NCBI RefSeq assembly: GCF_014356525.2
Contig: NC_052507.1
Span: 8,239,568-8,303,567 of the forward strand
Length of the DNA stretch: 64,000 bases
Direction: 5' to 3'
DNA from: Nilaparvata lugens
Lineage: Eukaryota; Arthropoda; Insecta; Hemiptera; Delphacidae
The stretch's first letter is position 1; every line of letters starts with the position of its first letter. The notes below the pieces were generated by a model. It did not search any database. It had not been told where the DNA came from and was given only the letters and a program-made list of their open reading frames with translations. Below are positions 55,869-64,000 of the stretch, in pieces. Both the position numbers and the translations under genes were made by a program.

Positions 55869-56254
55869 TATAAAATTCCCAGGATTGAAGTAGCAGTGCC
55901 CAATCAATTTTTCCGCGATAAATGCATTTAAATCTTCAACTTGGTGCCAACCTAACAAAGTCAACTCAACTTAATGCCAACCTGACAAAATTATTAATTT
56001 AGTTGCCAGTTTACAACTGTTTCGAAGAGGTACTCTATCTAGATTATAGTTCTATAGTAAGATATGATATGGAAATTTCAATTATAATTAAGAGATTGGG
56101 AGAAGAAGAATATACATGCTAAAAGACGAACTTTGAACCCTTTAAAACAACCCTTAGAGTTAAAATATTGCCAAAAGATTTCTTAGTGCGCCTCTAAAGG
56201 GCCAACTGAACATACCTACCAAATTTGAACGTTTTTGGTCCGGTAGATTTTTAG

Positions 56255-56365
56255 TTATGCGAGTGAGTGAGTGAGTGAGTCAGTCAGTCAGTCAATCAGT
56301 CAGTCAGTCAGTCAATCAGTCAGTCAATCAGTGAGTGAGTGCCATTTCGCTTTTATATATATAGA
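56255..56365. repeat. (GAGT/CAGT)n microsatellite and TATATATA element end
   Basis: About 20 units of GAGT or CAGT/CAAT (56262-56342), followed by GCCATTTCGCTTTTATATAT. The pattern TTAGTTATGCGAGTGAGTGA plus this ending looks like the terminus of a dispersed element, but there is no second copy here. Confidence 0.55.
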
Positions 56366-56549
56366 TTAATAGACTATAATATAGATTCAGAATCACACAA
56401 CTTCCAGAAACGTACTACAGGCTCAAGCCCAAAACGGTTCAAAACAAATTCGAGTATTTCTTGGGATGAATCGGAAAATATAGAATTTAATTTTCTATTA
56501 ATCATTTGATGGTTGTTAACAGGCTTGAAATTCATCATTATAACAATCA

Positions 56550-56700
56550 TTTTTTCTATTTATTTATTTATTTCATTGACAATTACAAATCATAATTATA
56601 ATAAATATAATATGATTGGGAGAAGACAACAGGAATAGCCCAAAACTGTCTTCTCCCAAATTTTTACAAATAGAAGTTTCAAAAAATAATAAGGTTAATA
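56550..56700 (-). mobile_element. LINE 3' UTR with conserved hairpin, copy 3
   Basis: On the minus strand the hairpin arms are GGGAGAAGACA and TGTCTTCTCCC around GTTTTGGGCTATTCCTGT, followed by CAATCAT and AAATAAATAAATAAATAG. Orientation is opposite to copies 1 and 2. Confidence 0.65.
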
Positions 56701-56947
56701 TTTCACTTTCACTTCAAAAAGTCCAATTTCCACTTCAAAACTAATGACTAAACTAAAAATTTTGATATTTAAAAACTGATAAAAAACAAAAATATTCCAC
56801 TCAAATCTCTACAAATTGGAAATTTTTGAGTAATTTTGCAAAATTCTGAGCCAGAAAAGAAACACAACTTCACTATCAACACAGCTGATATGGTATGGTC
56901 TAATAATCTAATTAGATTTATAATCTAATCTAATCTAATCTAATCCA

Positions 56948-57345
56948 ATTTTAATGTTTATTAAATAAAAAGACTAAGGAATTGTCAAAAACCACGGATT
57001 TTATTAGAAGTACAATGACCAGTTTAGGTTGTTACACCATCGTTAATATCTGATAAACTAAAACTTAATACAAGAGCAGCAGAATTTATACTAGTAGGCG
57101 AGTACCGCTATTGGTCAAGGATAAGTGGGAGGAGAGTGTCTAGCTAGGCCAATGGCAGGCGTTCATGCCCTTGACCAATAGCAGAACTCGTCTACTAGTA
57201 TAAATTCTGCTGCTCTTGTATTTAGTTTTAGTTCATCAGAGATTGACAATGGTTTAACAACCGATACCGGTTTTTCCACTTTTAATAAAGTCTGTAGTTT
57301 TTGACAATAATTCCTTAGTCATTTATTCAATAATCATTAAAATGG
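56948..57345. mobile_element. Foldback element, family F, complete
   Basis: The ends TTTTAATG and CATTAAAA close two ~170-bp arms (AAAGACTAAGGAATTGTCAA, AACTAAAACTTAATACAAGA, GCAGCAGAATTTATACTAGT, GCTATTGGTCAAGG). The centre near 57140 holds TGGGAGGAGAGTGTCTAGCT. Each arm carries a CCAAT box. It lies inside the outer foldback 56363-57533. Confidence 0.8.
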
Positions 57346-57560
57346 TTCTTTTAATGATGAATTTCAAGCTTGTTAACAACCTTCTAATGGTTGATAGATA
57401 ATTAGATTCGATATTCCCTGTTTTATCCCAAGAAATACTCGAATTTGTTTTGAACCGTTGTGGGCTTGAGCATGTGGTACGTTTCTGAAAGTTGTGTGGT
57501 TCTAAATCTATATTATAGTCTATTAATGCTGCTTAAATAAATAAAACCACATCAATTTAT

Positions 57561-57711
57561 AGCATCGCTGGGTTTGCTATGATTCGGGTTCGAATCCCGC
57601 CGATTGTAATGACTTTTGATCATCTCATCAATTTACCAACGCACTTTCCATCACCCACACAGAAGCAAAAAGTTAATGTGGGCAGCATCTGCAATAAAAA
57701 AATCAGTCCTA
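57561..57711 (+). mobile_element. tRNA-derived SINE remnant
   Basis: GGTTCGAATCC (57587-57597) is an exact RNA polymerase III B box within a small T-arm hairpin (CGGGTTCGAATCCCG). Downstream, CACCCACACAGAAGC and TTAATGTGGGCAGCATCTGC lead to an A-rich tail. A related CTCATGTGGGCATCATC block ends both 1.65-kb duplicates near 15550 and 17185. No A box is visible, so the 5' part is lost or diverged. Confidence 0.5.
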
Positions 57712-57776
57712 AATGAACAAATAATAGTGACGGATAACACATACAGTATTTAGATAAGTTCCCAGTGCCAAATAGT
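57712..57776. repeat. Direct repeat, left copy, flanking the large palindrome
   Basis: AAATGAACAAATAATAGTGA, ATAACACATACAGTATTTAG and ATAAGTTCCCAGTG recur at 58872-58936 in the same orientation with about ten differences. Confidence 0.75.
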
Positions 57777-57827
57777 TTTCTAAAAGTCTAACGTGTAATA
57801 TGTCAATCCTAATAGTATATTACGTAA

Positions 57828-58795
57828 CAAGGACGGGAAGGGGCCTTTTGCAGGTGAGAATGATGTTTCTAGTCGAGGCGTCAGCCGAGACTAGAATTTC
57901 ATTCGAGCACTGCAAAAGACATTCACGTCCAAATAACTTACACTATTTTTTGTCATAATAATCTAAAGGAGAATAATTGAAAAAATAGAAAACATTACCT
58001 GCTTGTGCTGACATTACTACATGCATTCTATAAACATGACCTAGTTTACAAATTCCGAATCAGGATTATTGTGGAAGTTGACAAAACTTCTACCTGGAGC
58101 GCTGAAGGTGGTTTTTTTTGTAGCAGTTTTGCTGTTCCTATTTCGGAACTAGGAAACCTACTCAAATGTAAAGAAAACGTCATATGGTCTCATTACAGTA
58201 GAGTATGCTATAATGAGAATCATATGTTCATTTGTTCTGCAAACAGCTGATTACCGGATTGATTTCATGCATGGAAAACAGCTGTAATTTCAAATGTCGA
58301 GGTTATAGAATATAATTTTTGTCATAGTCATTGAATTTCAGCTGTTTTACATCCATGAAATCAAGCCGGTAAACAGCTGATTGTAGAACAAATAAACATA
58401 TGATTCCCATTACAGCATACAATGCTGTAATAAAATCATATGTTTTCTTTACAGTCAAGAATGTTTCCTAGTTCCGAATTTGGAACAGCAAAACTGCCGC
58501 CTTTTAGCGCTCCAGGTGGATGTTTTGTCAACTACAATCAAGAAATTCCTGATTCGAAACTTGTAAACTAGGTTATGTTTATAAAAGGCTTGTAGTGATG
58601 TCAGCACAAGCAGGTAATGTTTTCTGTTTCTGAATTATTCTTTTTCAGATTATTATGACAAAAAATAGTGTAAGTTATTTGGACGTGAATGTCTTTTGCA
58701 GTGCTCAAATGAAATTCTAGTCTCGGCTGACGCCTCGACTAGAAACATCATTCTCGCCTGCAAAACGGCCTTTCCCGTCCTTCTGACTTAAGATA
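57828..58795. repeat. Large palindrome (~960 bp) with arms of about 450-470 bp
   Basis: The left arm starts GGACGGGAAGGGGCCTTTTG and contains GTCGAGGCGTCAGCCGAGAC, ACGTCCAAATAACTTACACT, CATTACCTGCTTGTGCTGAC and GAAGTTGACAAAACTTCTAC. The right arm repeats all of these in complement, ending AACGGCCTTTCCCGTCC. The centre lies near 58300, between two CAGCTG motifs. The open frame 58005-58250 lies inside one arm and is not a gene. Confidence 0.85.
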
Positions 58796-58871
58796 CTATT
58801 GTATAGTGGAATTTGTCATGTAAGTGATATCATTGAATAAAACTTGATTTGATTTGAATGACTATGACAAA

Positions 58872-58936
58872 AATGAACAAATAACAGAGTCGGGTAACAC
58901 ATACAGTATTTGGATAAATTCCCAGTATCAAATGGG
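58872..58936. repeat. Direct repeat, right copy
   Basis: Partner of 57712-57776. Too long for an ordinary target duplication. Confidence 0.75.
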
Positions 58937-58939
58937 TTT

Positions 58940-59280
58940 ATAAAAACGAAAATGTAACGTTGGACTAGGGAAACAAAAAAAAAAGTTTCAAGTGAAGTTA
59001 AACGTGAGTTACAAGAGGCAAACGTGACTCAGATCGTTGACAGAGACAGAGAGATAGCGTGCAGAGACTTGTCTTGATTTTACAGACTAGGACACTGTCA
59101 TGCATTTCAAGTGGGAGAGGTGTGATCATGCACTGAGGCCAGTGGGTAAGGGCATGAAGAAAATATAGCATAAGAAGATATCCCTGGGTATAGGTCGTTT
59201 ATGTTCCAAATTTCACTGTTAACTCAAGCCAATTGCTGTCGACTACTGTCTATTATTACAGTTTTGATGGGGTGAGAGTG
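58940..59280. other. Intergenic DNA, nothing recognised
   Basis: No supported gene or repeat. Confidence 0.4.
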
Positions 59281-59283
59281 TAA

Positions 59284-59524
59284 AGGTGCGTACAGACTTT
59301 CGCTCTGCTCCGCAACCGAACGTCACTCCAGCAGAGCGATTGATGATCGACCCGGGGAGCAAGAGTGGTTCGACCGGGGAACGCGAGAAGAGCTAACATC
59401 TCCCGTAACGTTCATGATGGGTGCGTGGGCGGACCGACCGTGGTTCGATGGTGGTACGAGGGCGGTACGAGGGAGGAGCGTGCTCGGTGCGGGTTGGAAG
59501 CGCGAATATGTGTACGCAGCTTAA
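59284..59524. mobile_element. GC-rich MITE-like element
   Basis: AAGGTGCGTACAGACTTTCG at the left and ATATGTGTACGCAGCTTA at the right are imperfect inverted ends. The interior is much more GC-rich (CGACCGGGGAACGCGAG) than its flanks. No target duplication could be fixed. Open frames on both strands are unsupported. Confidence 0.5.
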
Positions 59525-59857
59525 GAACGGCACAGTATGAGAGACTATCAACGTCACATAGCTTCTCGAAAAGGAACTACGTGGACTATCGGCTTGAGAA
59601 ATTTGGAACATAAACATCCTATACCATGGGATATCTTTTCATGTTATCTTTTCTCTTTGGTATGTGCTAGAAAGCTTACCGCTTGTATGAGTATTGTTAG
59701 TAGTAATAGTTTTAAAGCATTGAATTGATATCAACAGTTTTGGATATGAATACTATTCAAGGGACTTCAATATAATGTACCACTATTTGTATGTATGTGG
59801 TAATATAGTGGTGAGGAAAGGATACTGTGCCTAGCCTTTTAAAAGATAATAAGAAAG

Positions 59858-59945
59858 ATCATTTCAATTTCAGTTTATTGAAAACACACAAAACAAAATT
59901 ACAAAGAATTACTAAACAAATAAAACACAATAAAATGTTACAAAT
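59858..59945 (-). mobile_element. LINE/SINE 3' end with TTGAAA-type tail
   Basis: Minus-strand TTTTGTGTGTTTTCAATAAA then CTGAAATTGAAATGAT. Similar to 42459-42545. Confidence 0.5.
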
Positions 59946-60650
59946 ATAAAAAACCATGGGATTTGTGGTTGGGTGTGTTGGAGAAGAGAAAAAAAGAGTT
60001 GGAGAGAGAAGAGGAAGATACCTAACCAACTATGGTTTCCCTGTAATAGGCAGGCAAAGAAGAGAAGAGAAGTAATGAGGAAGAAAGGGAAGGAAGAAAT
60101 GTGGGGAAGGAAGAAAACAGAGGAATAGGTACTCAAAATAAAGGAAAGCGAGTCCACTGAAAAATGAAAAAACTAAAGAAAAACAATGTTGGAGCAGAAA
60201 TCTCGAAATTACTGTATGTCCAGTTTTTTATATCCAGTTTAATTTTTCCGCTGTTCTTATTGTCCATGAGAATAAACTTGGAATAAAATTTAGAATTTGG
60301 AAATAGGCCAACACATCTAGAAAATACCTGAGTCTATACAGGAGAACGGGCTAGAGTCAAGAAAACTTCAATTTATCTGGCATGCCTGATTTAATAGGTG
60401 TCTACTATAAACTAACACTACAATTTAAAATAATTGAAAAATACAAACAGCTTCAATAAACATTGGCAACTAAAATCGGACAAAGGAAACAACAATTTTA
60501 TGTTAATTTGTTGACATTCTTCATCTGATTTGGGGGCGCATTACTATCCCTTGGTTAGATAGAAATAGGTCACAAAACCAAACAGTATCAGTCATAAAAT
60601 AACAAATTAATTTTAATGCAACTAACACAAACTTCAAACATTCCCAAAAC
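59946..60650. other. Purine-rich and AT-rich intergenic DNA
   Basis: 59990-60130 is GA-rich. The rest has no supported feature. Confidence 0.4.
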
Positions 60651-60654
60651 TCAA

Positions 60655-60950
60655 GCTCTCTCACTTTCCAATTCTCTCAGTCTGTCACTCTCTTTCTCTT
60701 AAACTCTCATTCTTCCTCCTTCTCATTTTTATTCTATATCTTTACCAATCTATCTCTCTCGCTCTGTATGTGTATTTTTCAGCCTCTCTCACTCAATCTC
60801 ATCACTTTTTCACTCTCAACCCTTCTCTGTCTCTCTCACACTCTTGCTCTATCTTCTTCTTCCTCATTCTCTCTCTCTCTGGTCATCGGACGGGAGGATC
60901 AAGATCTCTATCGGCGAGGGAGGATCCAAGAGGGTCCACACAGTCGAGAG
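60655..60950 (+). other. CT-rich tract preceding an exon-like patch
   Basis: Repeated CTCTCTC runs (60655-60885) are followed by a CpG-containing patch (TCATCGGACGGGAGGATCAA) unlike the surrounding DNA. It could be a 5' UTR, but the same look is produced by simple-sequence DNA. Confidence 0.3.
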
Positions 60951-60951
60951 G

Positions 60952-60975
60952 ATGACCGACCTTCAAAAAATAAAG
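60952..60975 (+). CDS. Very short putative coding exon before a splice donor
   Basis: ATGACCGACC opens MTDLQKIK, ending at AAAG|GTAAAT. It follows the CT-rich tract and GC-richer patch. With only eight codons this is weak. It could equally be the end of a longer frame (REDQDLYRRGRIQEG) or chance. Confidence 0.15.
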
Positions 60976-60989
60976 GTAAATTAAATCAT

Positions 60990-61870
60990 TTCAGGATTCG
61001 ATTACTAAGGTGCCCTTCACTACAAAAATAGGAAATTCGTATTAAAACATTTCACAATAGATATACCTTGGCATTTTTCATGAGCTGGCTTTCTGTTCTA
61101 TAAATGTTCTTCTTCTTTCTATAATCGCTTACTACTGGATACCTAATCTTTCCACTGCTATTTATGATTATGTATGAGGCAATTATTTCAAACTAAGGAG
61201 ATCCACATTTGTTAATACTGATTAATAATTTATCTTGATATTAATTCTCAAAACTACGTTCAATGCATCAACTACTATACTCCAGAGGGTACTTAGAGAA
61301 TCATTATCTCTATTCTTACTAATAATTATTACATCTCTTACCAAAATTATTTCCATAATTAATAATTTTCGAAATGCTGAATTTCAAATAAATTGGATGA
61401 TTAACATACGTTATAGATATGGATGTAATCTATAGGTAAAGATAGTAATCTCTTCTATATTAGGTGTACATAATGATATCTCCTACTGTTGCCACAGCTC
61501 GAGCAATAGAAGCAAAAATGTGTGAAGAATTATTGATAGAACGGATCGGTGGGTAGTCTGTTCATATGCTTATATAGGGGCTGTGTTTCATTTAATGTTA
61601 TCTTAGACATTCATCACTAAAATATTACAGTTCTCAATTTACTACTTTTATTGTTATTGCAACTCCCAATAGTTAATTATACTTCTAATACTATATAATA
61701 TTTTTCACACTTCACCGTTCAATCCTATTTAAAACTCATCTAAAATAATCTAGCACTTTCTCCATCGTCTCCTCTACTTCTTATTTTTCTTTCTAATTTC
61801 TCTTCTTGATCTTATATTTATAATGATTACTTGAATATTGTTGTTTGCGATGATGATTATTATTCTTTTC
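60990..61870. other. AT-rich intergenic DNA, nothing recognised
   Basis: No supported gene or repeat. Confidence 0.4.
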
Positions 61871-61872
61871 TA

Positions 61873-61987
61873 TTCTTCTTCTTCTTCTTCTTCTCTTCTT
61901 CTTCTTCTTCTTCTTCTTCTTCTTCTTCTTCTTCTTCTTCTTCTCTTTCTTTTTCTTTTCTTCTTCTTTTCTTCTTCTTCTTCTCTC
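61873..61987. repeat. (TTC)n microsatellite
   Basis: About 35 TTC units with interruptions (TCTC, TTTC). Confidence 0.92.
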
Positions 61988-62429
61988 CTTGATTAATTCA
62001 AGATCACAATACGATGTTCTATTTCTTATTCTATAGTTCAGTTTCATAAGTTCTTCTCAATTTGTGCACATTCCTTCTTCTCTTCTTTTCTTCCCCATTG
62101 TTATCATTATTTTCCCTGTGATTTTTTCACTAGCTATCCAGCATGTTCAAATGTTTATTTCTCTTTCTATATCTATTTATCTTCCTACCTTTTCTCTTTC
62201 TATCTGATTACCTTCTACTAGTATCCATATATTATATTATAATATCCATATATTTATCCATATAATATTCGATTCTTTCCCACATTATATCATACTATTC
62301 CTCTTCATTTTATGCGAATATTATTCATATCAATTGTATTATGTATCTTTCCTCTATTGATAACTTTCTTCAAAGATTTTTCGTGTTTCTGCTGGCTTCT
62401 TCTTCTCTTTTTCAGTTTTTACTGGATCC

Positions 62430-62612
62430 CATTTCGCTCTATCTCCACCATGAACACGATCTTCCACTACTGGATTCATCTCTCTCTGTCTCCACTTGGA
62501 CTCGATCTTCCACTACTGGATTCCTTCTCGCTCTACCTCCACTTGGACCCGATTCTTCCACTACTGGATACCTACTCGCTCTATCTCCACTTGGACCAGA
62601 TCTCCCACTACC
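62430..62612. repeat. ~47-bp tandem repeat upstream of the LINE frame
   Basis: CTTCCACTACTGGATTC, CTCGCTCTATCTCCACTTGG and ACCCGAT recur four times (starts near 62461, 62507 and 62555 and a partial unit). Its position 260 bp before the LINE reading frame would fit a repeated 5' UTR, but the LINE's 5' end is not defined. Confidence 0.65.
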
Positions 62613-62866
62613 AGTTCTTCCTCAATCTTCATCTTATTCACCATTAGGATTATTCATCACCGAAACTCCACACATCTACATCTTATTGTGTTTAGTGAAT
62701 TTTTGAACTAGTGCTTTAAATAGTGAAGGGAGCCGAACTGTCAAGGCATACTGAATGCACTCGAATCAAGAGACTTTTTCATTTAGGTTAAGTTTTATCA
62801 GTTTCATCCCCATTTCCCCCGTCATGTGTCGTTCTGAGGTCGGTTCACGATTGGTCTGCTGCTTCC

Positions 62867-64000
62867 ATGATGCCTCTCACTGACACGTCAGCTCGCTCGC
62901 CCTCAAGTAGGTATGATTATTTCAATAATAGTAATAATGACGCAGGTATGTTTCTAGCAAATAAGCTCCACTCTTTCAAAAAACTTTTCAAGGCTGCTCA
63001 CCTTAACGTACAATCCCTCAGTTGCCACATTGATGAACTCAGAGCAATCTTCCGTTTTCAGGACTTCAATATAATCGGAATTTCCGAATCATTTTTGAAG
63101 CCTAGTATTTCATCAAATTTTGTTGCATTGCCTGGATATAATCTTTTCCGGAATGATAGATTAAATAAAGCTTGTGGGGGTGTAGCAATTTATGTGAAAG
63201 ATGGTATCAAAACAAAAGTTTTAATCACATCTAAACAAGAGTATTGTTCCAGACCAGAGTTTATGCTACTTGAATTATCCTTATCTAGTACTGATAAATT
63301 ACTCGTGGTATCTGTTATCGCCCACCAAAAATAGGTCATTTCACAGATTTCGAAAGTGCCTTGCTTTCTCTTATGCCTTGTTATAACCGTATACTAGTTA
63401 TGGGGGATATGAACACCGACTTGAACATGACAAATCGTAACTTTGACTACTCTCAACTGACTACAATTTTCCAATGCCTAAACATGACTATTTTACCTCT
63501 CGATCCAACTCATCATACTAATGAATCAGACACACTCATTGACCTTCTCATTGTTAGTGATCCCAATGAGGTTGTTCAAGCAGGCCAAATCTCAGTCCCA
63601 GCTATTTCTAGACATGATTTGATCTACTGTGTACTTTCCCATAAGATACCCAAGCCAGAACAGAAAATTATCACTTATAGAGACTTCAAAAACTTTGATG
63701 AAGCCGCCTTCCTGACTGATGTGGCTCAGACTCCATGGCATCAAATTGAAGCATTACCCTCAGTTGATGACATGGTCAAGACTTTCGAGAATTGGACTTT
63801 GACTTTGTATGACAAACATGCACCTTATGTGACAAGGAGGATTAATAGAAAACGACGAGTACCGTGGATGACTGAAGACATACTTAAGATGATGGGACGT
63901 AGAGACAAAGCACATAGAAAATTTAAAAAGACATTTGACTTGGACAGTTTGATAGAGTATAGGAGCCTTAGAAATAGGGTTAAACAGGAATTACGGAACT
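62867..64000 (+). pseudogene. Non-LTR retrotransposon ORF2, endonuclease part (runs off the window)
   Basis: The frame opens at 62867 and carries an apurinic-type endonuclease: HLNVQSL (Asn at residue 47) and GISESFL (Glu at residue 74). The frame stops at 63334, but homology continues without a break one base out of frame from about 63317 (RPPKIGHF), with MGDMNTDL (Asp codon 63406-63408), DPTHHTNESDTLIDLLIVSD and ISRHDLIY, and stays open to the last base. The reverse transcriptase would lie beyond 64000. Motif style suggests a jockey- or I-like clade; this is uncertain. The enzyme would nick target DNA for target-primed reverse transcription. The single indel is either inactivating or a sequence error. 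Confidence 0.82.

Larger units (their letters stand above)
56363..57533. repeat. Outer foldback enclosing other insertions
   Basis: The left arm (56363-56550) with AGACTATAATATAGATTCAG, AAACGTACTACAGGCTCAAG and TCGAGTATTTCTTGGGAT is mirrored by the right arm (57355-57533). Arms match well over about 180 bp. The ~800 bp between contain a LINE 3' end and a second foldback. Confidence 0.8.

Noticed and set aside
58005..58250. 81-codon open frame
   Set aside because: It lies in one arm of a large palindrome, the mirrored arm does not keep the frame, and no domain is recognisable.

Overview
This window looks like non-coding, transposon-dense nuclear DNA from an arthropod, most likely an insect and possibly a hemipteran. 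It is AT-rich and has no prokaryotic gene organisation. It carries GT/AG-type splice signals, an LTR retrotransposon primed by tRNA-Lys, non-LTR retrotransposon ends with AATAAA plus short tandem tails, an arthropod-type Mutator-like transposase relic, many miniature inverted-repeat elements, and long trinucleotide tracts. No complete host protein-coding gene could be identified. Two short exon-like pieces (24411-24486 and, weakly, 60952-60975) are the only host-gene candidates.

Layout. 0-7.5 kb: degenerate tandem repeats (176 bp, ~240 bp, ~165/330 bp units) and several LINE 3' ends. 8.5-11.7 kb: foldback elements, fragments of two dispersed families and a (TA)n tract. 12.1-14.2 kb: a pyrimidine-only-like tract with a (TTC)n core. 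13.9-17.2 kb: two near-identical 1.65-kb tandem copies. 17.7-18.5 kb: a ~203-bp tandem repeat with a short insertion bearing a 9-bp target duplication. 20-23.5 kb: MITEs, a LINE 3' end with a hairpin, a nested palindrome and a 216-bp near-perfect palindrome. 26.5-27.2 kb: a minisatellite split by a MITE.

27.8-37.8 kb is the best-defined region. A ~1.4-kb segment was duplicated in tandem, and a 5.5-kb LTR retrotransposon (29169-34666) then inserted into the first copy with a 4-bp ATGG target duplication. The element has LTRs stuffed with a ~47-bp GC-rich tandem repeat, a perfect 18-nt tRNA-Lys primer site, a gag-protease reading frame with a one-base frame change, a polypurine tract, and no reverse transcriptase, RNase H or integrase. 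The second copy of the segment ends in a 34-bp tandem array with ~44 units and a 136-bp higher-order period.

38-50.5 kb: several copies of an unclassified dispersed family carrying an internal (CA)n tract, one of them split by a TA-target MITE, and a degraded Mutator-like transposase gene on the minus strand (47.2-49.1 kb). 53.4-54.7 kb: a compound (GAA/GAT)n minisatellite. 55.6-58.9 kb: a cluster of large foldbacks, including a ~960-bp palindrome between ~65-bp direct repeats. 62.9 kb to the end: the 5' part of a non-LTR retrotransposon ORF2 (apurinic-type endonuclease), with one frame change, running off the window.

The annotated coding pieces act as mobile-element machinery (retroviral-type Gag and protease, LINE endonuclease, MULE transposase). 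Nothing here looks like a cooperating host pathway. Several single-base deletions in homopolymers suggest that some frameshifts may be assembly errors.
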